A DNA stretch of 64,000 nt from Staphylococcus piscifermentans. Lineage in GTDB: Bacteria > Bacillota > Bacilli > Staphylococcales > Staphylococcaceae. The stretch is from contig NZ_LT906447.1 of the NCBI RefSeq assembly GCF_900186985.1, forward strand, positions 124,001 to 188,000, given 5' to 3'. Shown here in pieces: positions 61,488-64,000 of the stretch. Numbering within the stretch: the first letter of the stretch is position 1; the number at the start of each line of letters is the position of its first letter. The translations under genes were made by a program, and so were the position numbers. The notes under the pieces are model-generated. The model did not search any database, was not told the DNA's origin, and was given only the letters and a program-made list of their open reading frames with translations.

Positions 61488-61600
61488 TGATATTCTCTCC
61501 TTTTATTTAACTATTCTTGCTGTGTTAATAAATGATTTTTAAACAATTAGAAATATCTATAAGAGTTTTTGGTGATATACTTTACAATTTTGCCACCAAA

Positions 61601-61656
61601 TGTAATCGATTACATTTAAAATATAGCAAGTTTTTTCGGTTTTGTAAACGATTACA
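61601..61656 (-). promoter_or_regulatory. Two palindromic operators upstream of the GH13 gene
   Basis: TGTAATCGATTACA (61601-61614) and TGTAAACGATTACA (61643-61656), centres 42 bases apart. Both fit the LacI/GalR-family (MalR or CcpA) pattern. They lie in the 364-base gap between malL and malR, which otherwise holds AT-rich promoter DNA. Confidence 0.7.
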
Positions 61657-61851
61657 TAAAAGACTAGTTTTAGTATATAATGTAAGTAATTCACTTTGCC
61701 TCGAAAAAGTATCAATAATAAAACTTGACATGCAATATAAGGGGACATATTAATAAATAAGAATATTGATATAAGGATAAAGTGATACGAATGACAATTT
61801 TCTCAAATAACTACTAAATAAATATTTATGTTATTCAAGGGGGATCAAAAA

Positions 61852-62844
61852 ATGACAAATGTAAAAGACGTAGCGAGATTAGCGGAAGTATCTACAGCGA
61901 CTGTCTCAAGAGTTTTAACGAATACAGGAAATGTATCGGAGAAAAATAGAAATAAAGTTTTGGATGCTGTAGAAAAATTAAAATATCATCCAAACAGTAT
62001 CGGTCGACAATTAAGAAAAATGGAAACTAAAACAATTCTAGTAGTGGTGCCTGATATTACAAACTCTTTCTTTTCTAATATCTTGAGAGGTATTGAATAT
62101 ACTGCAGGGGAAAAAGGTTACCAAGTTTTATTAGGCGATGCACAAAATAAAAAAGCAGATGATTATTTTAAATATTTATATGAAAAACAAGTAGATGGTA
62201 TTATCCTACTCACTTCAAAATTAAGTATTGAAAATTTAAAAGATATTTATAAAAATTTCCCAGTAGTTTTAGCATGTGAAACAATAGCTGAACTAGATAT
62301 TCCAACAGTTTCAATTAATAATATTGAAGCAGCAGAAGTTGTAACAGAATATCTTATTAATTTAGGTCATAAGAATATTATGCACGTAACAGGACCGTTG
62401 GATGGAATACTGGGGAAGAACCGTTTACAAGGTTTTGAAAATATGATGAAGAAACACCAATTAATAAACGGAGAAGATTCTTTCAAGGAAGGAGATTTCT
62501 CTTTAGAATCAGGATACAAGATAGGTAAAGAAATTTTAGAGATGAAAGATAAGCCTACAGCTATATTTGCAGCAAATGATGAAATGGCTATAGGAATAAT
62601 AAAGACATTTAAAAGATATAATGTAAAGGTTCCGGAAGATATTTCTATCGTAGGATTCGATAATATCAAATTAGCAGAAATTGTTGATCCTGAATTAACT
62701 ACTTATTCACAACCTAATTATCAAATAGGGGAAAAAGCAATGGAATTATTATTAAATATATTAGAAAATTCCGAGCTGAATTCTAATACTATAGTATTAG
62801 ATGGAGAACTGATTGAAAGAGATTCAAGCATGGCAAAACAATAA
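61852..62844 (+). CDS. malR: LacI/GalR-family repressor, MalR-like
   Basis: 330-residue regulator. N-terminal LacI helix-turn-helix (NVKDVARLAEVSTATVSRVL, residues 2-21) with hinge helix PNSIGRQLRKMET, then a periplasmic-binding-protein-like core with VVPDITNSFFSNILRGIE, GIILLTSK, FAANDEMAIGI and VGFDNIKLAEIVDPELTT. It probably represses the surrounding maltodextrin genes through TGTAAWCGWTTACA-type palindromes and responds to maltose. Start ATG 61852 follows AAGGGGGAT. An operator copy begins at the base after its stop codon. Confidence 0.84.
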   Translation: MTNVKDVARLAEVSTATVSRVLTNTGNVSEKNRNKVLDAVEKLKYHPNSIGRQLRKMETKTILVVVPDITNSFFSNILRGIEYTAGEKGYQVLLGDAQNKKADDYFKYLYEKQVDGIILLTSKLSIENLKDIYKNFPVVLACETIAELDIPTVSINNIEAAEVVTEYLINLGHKNIMHVTGPLDGILGKNRLQGFENMMKKHQLINGEDSFKEGDFSLESGYKIGKEILEMKDKPTAIFAANDEMAIGIIKTFKRYNVKVPEDISIVGFDNIKLAEIVDPELTTYSQPNYQIGEKAMELLLNILENSELNSNTIVLDGELIERDSSMAKQ

Positions 62845-62900
62845 TGTAATCGTTTACAAATGATATTGCATGTGCTAACATCAAAATGTAAACGATTACA
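62845..62900 (+). promoter_or_regulatory. Two palindromic operators upstream of the MFS sugar transporter
   Basis: TGTAATCGTTTACA (62845-62858), directly after the malR stop, and TGTAAACGATTACA (62887-62900), centres 42 bases apart as at the malL side. They probably bind MalR and/or CcpA. Confidence 0.7.
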
Positions 62901-62943
62901 TTTGATGAGAGACAGCATTACATATAGAAAATGATTTCACATC

Positions 62944-62987
62944 AACAGCCTTTGGAGTAATCGTTTACTTCATAGGCTGTTTATTTT
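62944..62987 (+). terminator. Terminator-like hairpin with a nested operator, between malR and the MFS gene
   Basis: ACAGCCT (62945-62951) pairs with AGGCTGT (62974-62980), followed by TTATTTTT. Its loop contains the operator-like GTAATCGTTTAC (62957-62968), which extends the stem with AGTAA/TTACT. The MFS start codon is only 14 bases past it. Confidence 0.6.
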
Positions 62988-63000
62988 TGGGAGGGATATT

Positions 63001-64000
63001 ATGAAAAGTGTGACAGATTTAACGAATGTGCCGGAAGAAAAAACAGAAGAGGAAACGTTAGCTGACAAACTAAATTTGCCGATACTTAAGAAAAGTATAA
63101 TTTTCGCTATGACATTTGGTTTCTTCGGCGTTAATATGGCTTTTTCACTGCAATCAGCTATGATGGCTAGAATTTTCCAAACACTAGGAGCTAATCCTAA
63201 TAAGTTAGGATGGTTCTTTATTTTACCACCTTTAGCGGGATTAATAATACAACCATTAATTGGTTATTATTCTGATCGTACGTGGACAAGATATGGTCGG
63301 AGAATGCCTTATTTATTAGTAGCAGGCCCAATAGGAGCAATTACTCTTGTAATGCTTCCTAATGCAGGATCATTCGGATTTGGATACGCTTCTTTAGCAG
63401 CATTGCTTTTTGGTGCTATCATGACTCTTTTTATGGACTTGACTGCAAACGCTTGCATGCAGCCTTATAAAATGGTTATCGGGGATATGGTTCCTGAAAA
63501 ACAAAGAGACATGGCTTGGTCATGGCAACAAATTTTCTCTAATTTAGGAGGAATTATCGCAACGCTTTTACCATTCTTATTAACTCTTTGGGGTGTAGCC
63601 AATGTAGCACCTAAAGGTGAGGTGCCGTTAACAGTTAAAATTGCGTATTACATTGCAGCGGCTGTACTTTTAATTTCTACAATTTGGACAGTACGTTCAG
63701 TTAATGAATACAACCCTAAACAACATGCATATTATCATGGAATTGACGAAAAAAGAGACCGCAAAAACTCATTGAATCTATGGCAACTACTTAAAAAAGC
63801 ACCTAAGCAATTCTGGCAAATTGCATTAGTAGAATTCTTTATTTGGTTCGCCATTATGTATCTGTGGACTTACACGCCTGGTGCAATTGCACACAATGTG
63901 TGGGGCACTTCAGATCCTTCTTCAGCAGGTTATCAAGAAGCAGGGAATTGGTACGGTGTCTTAACAGGGGTACAGTTTGTTGCTTCTATCTTATTTGGTA
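63001..64000 (+). CDS. MFS (glycoside-pentoside-hexuronide/sucrose-type) sugar transporter, 3' end outside window
   Basis: Open frame from ATG 63001 to the window end (333 residues visible). After a hydrophilic N terminus come repeated hydrophobic segments. The MFS signature between helices 2 and 3 is present as GYYSDRTWTRYGRRMPYL, with PYKMVIGDMVP further on, typical of SLC45/sucrose-maltose permeases. It probably imports maltose or a related disaccharide, as an alternative to the ABC importer. Ribosome site GGGAGGG. It has two operators upstream and a terminator-like hairpin in its leader. Later helices and the stop are not visible. Confidence 0.85.
   Translation, partial: MKSVTDLTNVPEEKTEEETLADKLNLPILKKSIIFAMTFGFFGVNMAFSLQSAMMARIFQTLGANPNKLGWFFILPPLAGLIIQPLIGYYSDRTWTRYGRRMPYLLVAGPIGAITLVMLPNAGSFGFGYASLAALLFGAIMTLFMDLTANACMQPYKMVIGDMVPEKQRDMAWSWQQIFSNLGGIIATLLPFLLTLWGVANVAPKGEVPLTVKIAYYIAAAVLLISTIWTVRSVNEYNPKQHAYYHGIDEKRDRKNSLNLWQLLKKAPKQFWQIALVEFFIWFAIMYLWTYTPGAIAHNVWGTSDPSSAGYQEAGNWYGVLTGVQFVASILFG

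Overview
The window reads as chromosomal DNA of a low-GC Gram-positive, most probably a coagulase-negative Staphylococcus. The evidence is a LytM-type endopeptidase, a TcaA-like zinc-ribbon membrane protein, KatA behind a PerR box, CapABCD-style capsule genes, AT-rich codon use, AGGAGG ribosome sites and frequent TTG/GTG starts. A food or animal species of the S. carnosus/simulans type is possible, but the species cannot be fixed from sequence alone. No rRNA, tRNA, IS element, prophage or CRISPR array was seen.

Layout. 0-9.3 kb: tail of lytM, a methyltransferase, a leftward GABA operon (gabT, permease, gabD) and the divergent MocR regulator gabR. Next comes a lactonase plus Zn-alcohol dehydrogenase pair behind a perfect cre site. 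Together these could convert gamma-butyrolactone, gamma-hydroxybutyrate and GABA to succinate. 9.3-18 kb: an EutW/EutV-like two-component pair (histidine kinase and ANTAR regulator), an EutH ethanolamine transporter, and a convergent operon of aldehyde dehydrogenase, glutamine-synthetase-like ligase and SDR. A divergent M20 peptidase follows. Both eutH and the convergent operon are preceded by a terminator whose 5' arm is overlapped by a hexaloop hairpin of ANTAR type (loop A1, G4). I read this as a candidate ethanolamine-use regulon working by gamma-glutamylation without a microcompartment. It is the most interesting part of the window.

18-22 kb: a CitMHS transporter, an EamA transporter, a TetR regulator and a small membrane-anchored protein. 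22.3-36 kb: a 13-gene capsule or exopolysaccharide operon with chain-length/kinase/phosphatase modules, a PglF/PglE/PglC-like amino-sugar initiation set, an ATP-grasp enzyme, two glycosyltransferases, flippase and polymerase. 36-41.3 kb: a TIM-barrel protein, a YqeG-like phosphatase and a VanW protein, bracketed by near-identical terminators, then TetR and a GH3 beta-glucosidase.

41.3-51.6 kb: MscS channel, TauE exporter, CPBP protease, PH-domain protein, a frameshifted katA, butanediol dehydrogenase, a second M20 peptidase, an old-yellow-enzyme homologue and a lipoprotein. Two intergenic arrays of the same 42-bp repeat lie at 41.33-41.53 and 48.11-48.27 kb. 51.7-55 kb: three zinc-ribbon membrane proteins including TcaA. 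55-64 kb: a maltodextrin system (ABC importer, GH13 glucosidase, LacI-type regulator, start of an MFS sugar transporter) studded with palindromic cre/MalR-type operators.
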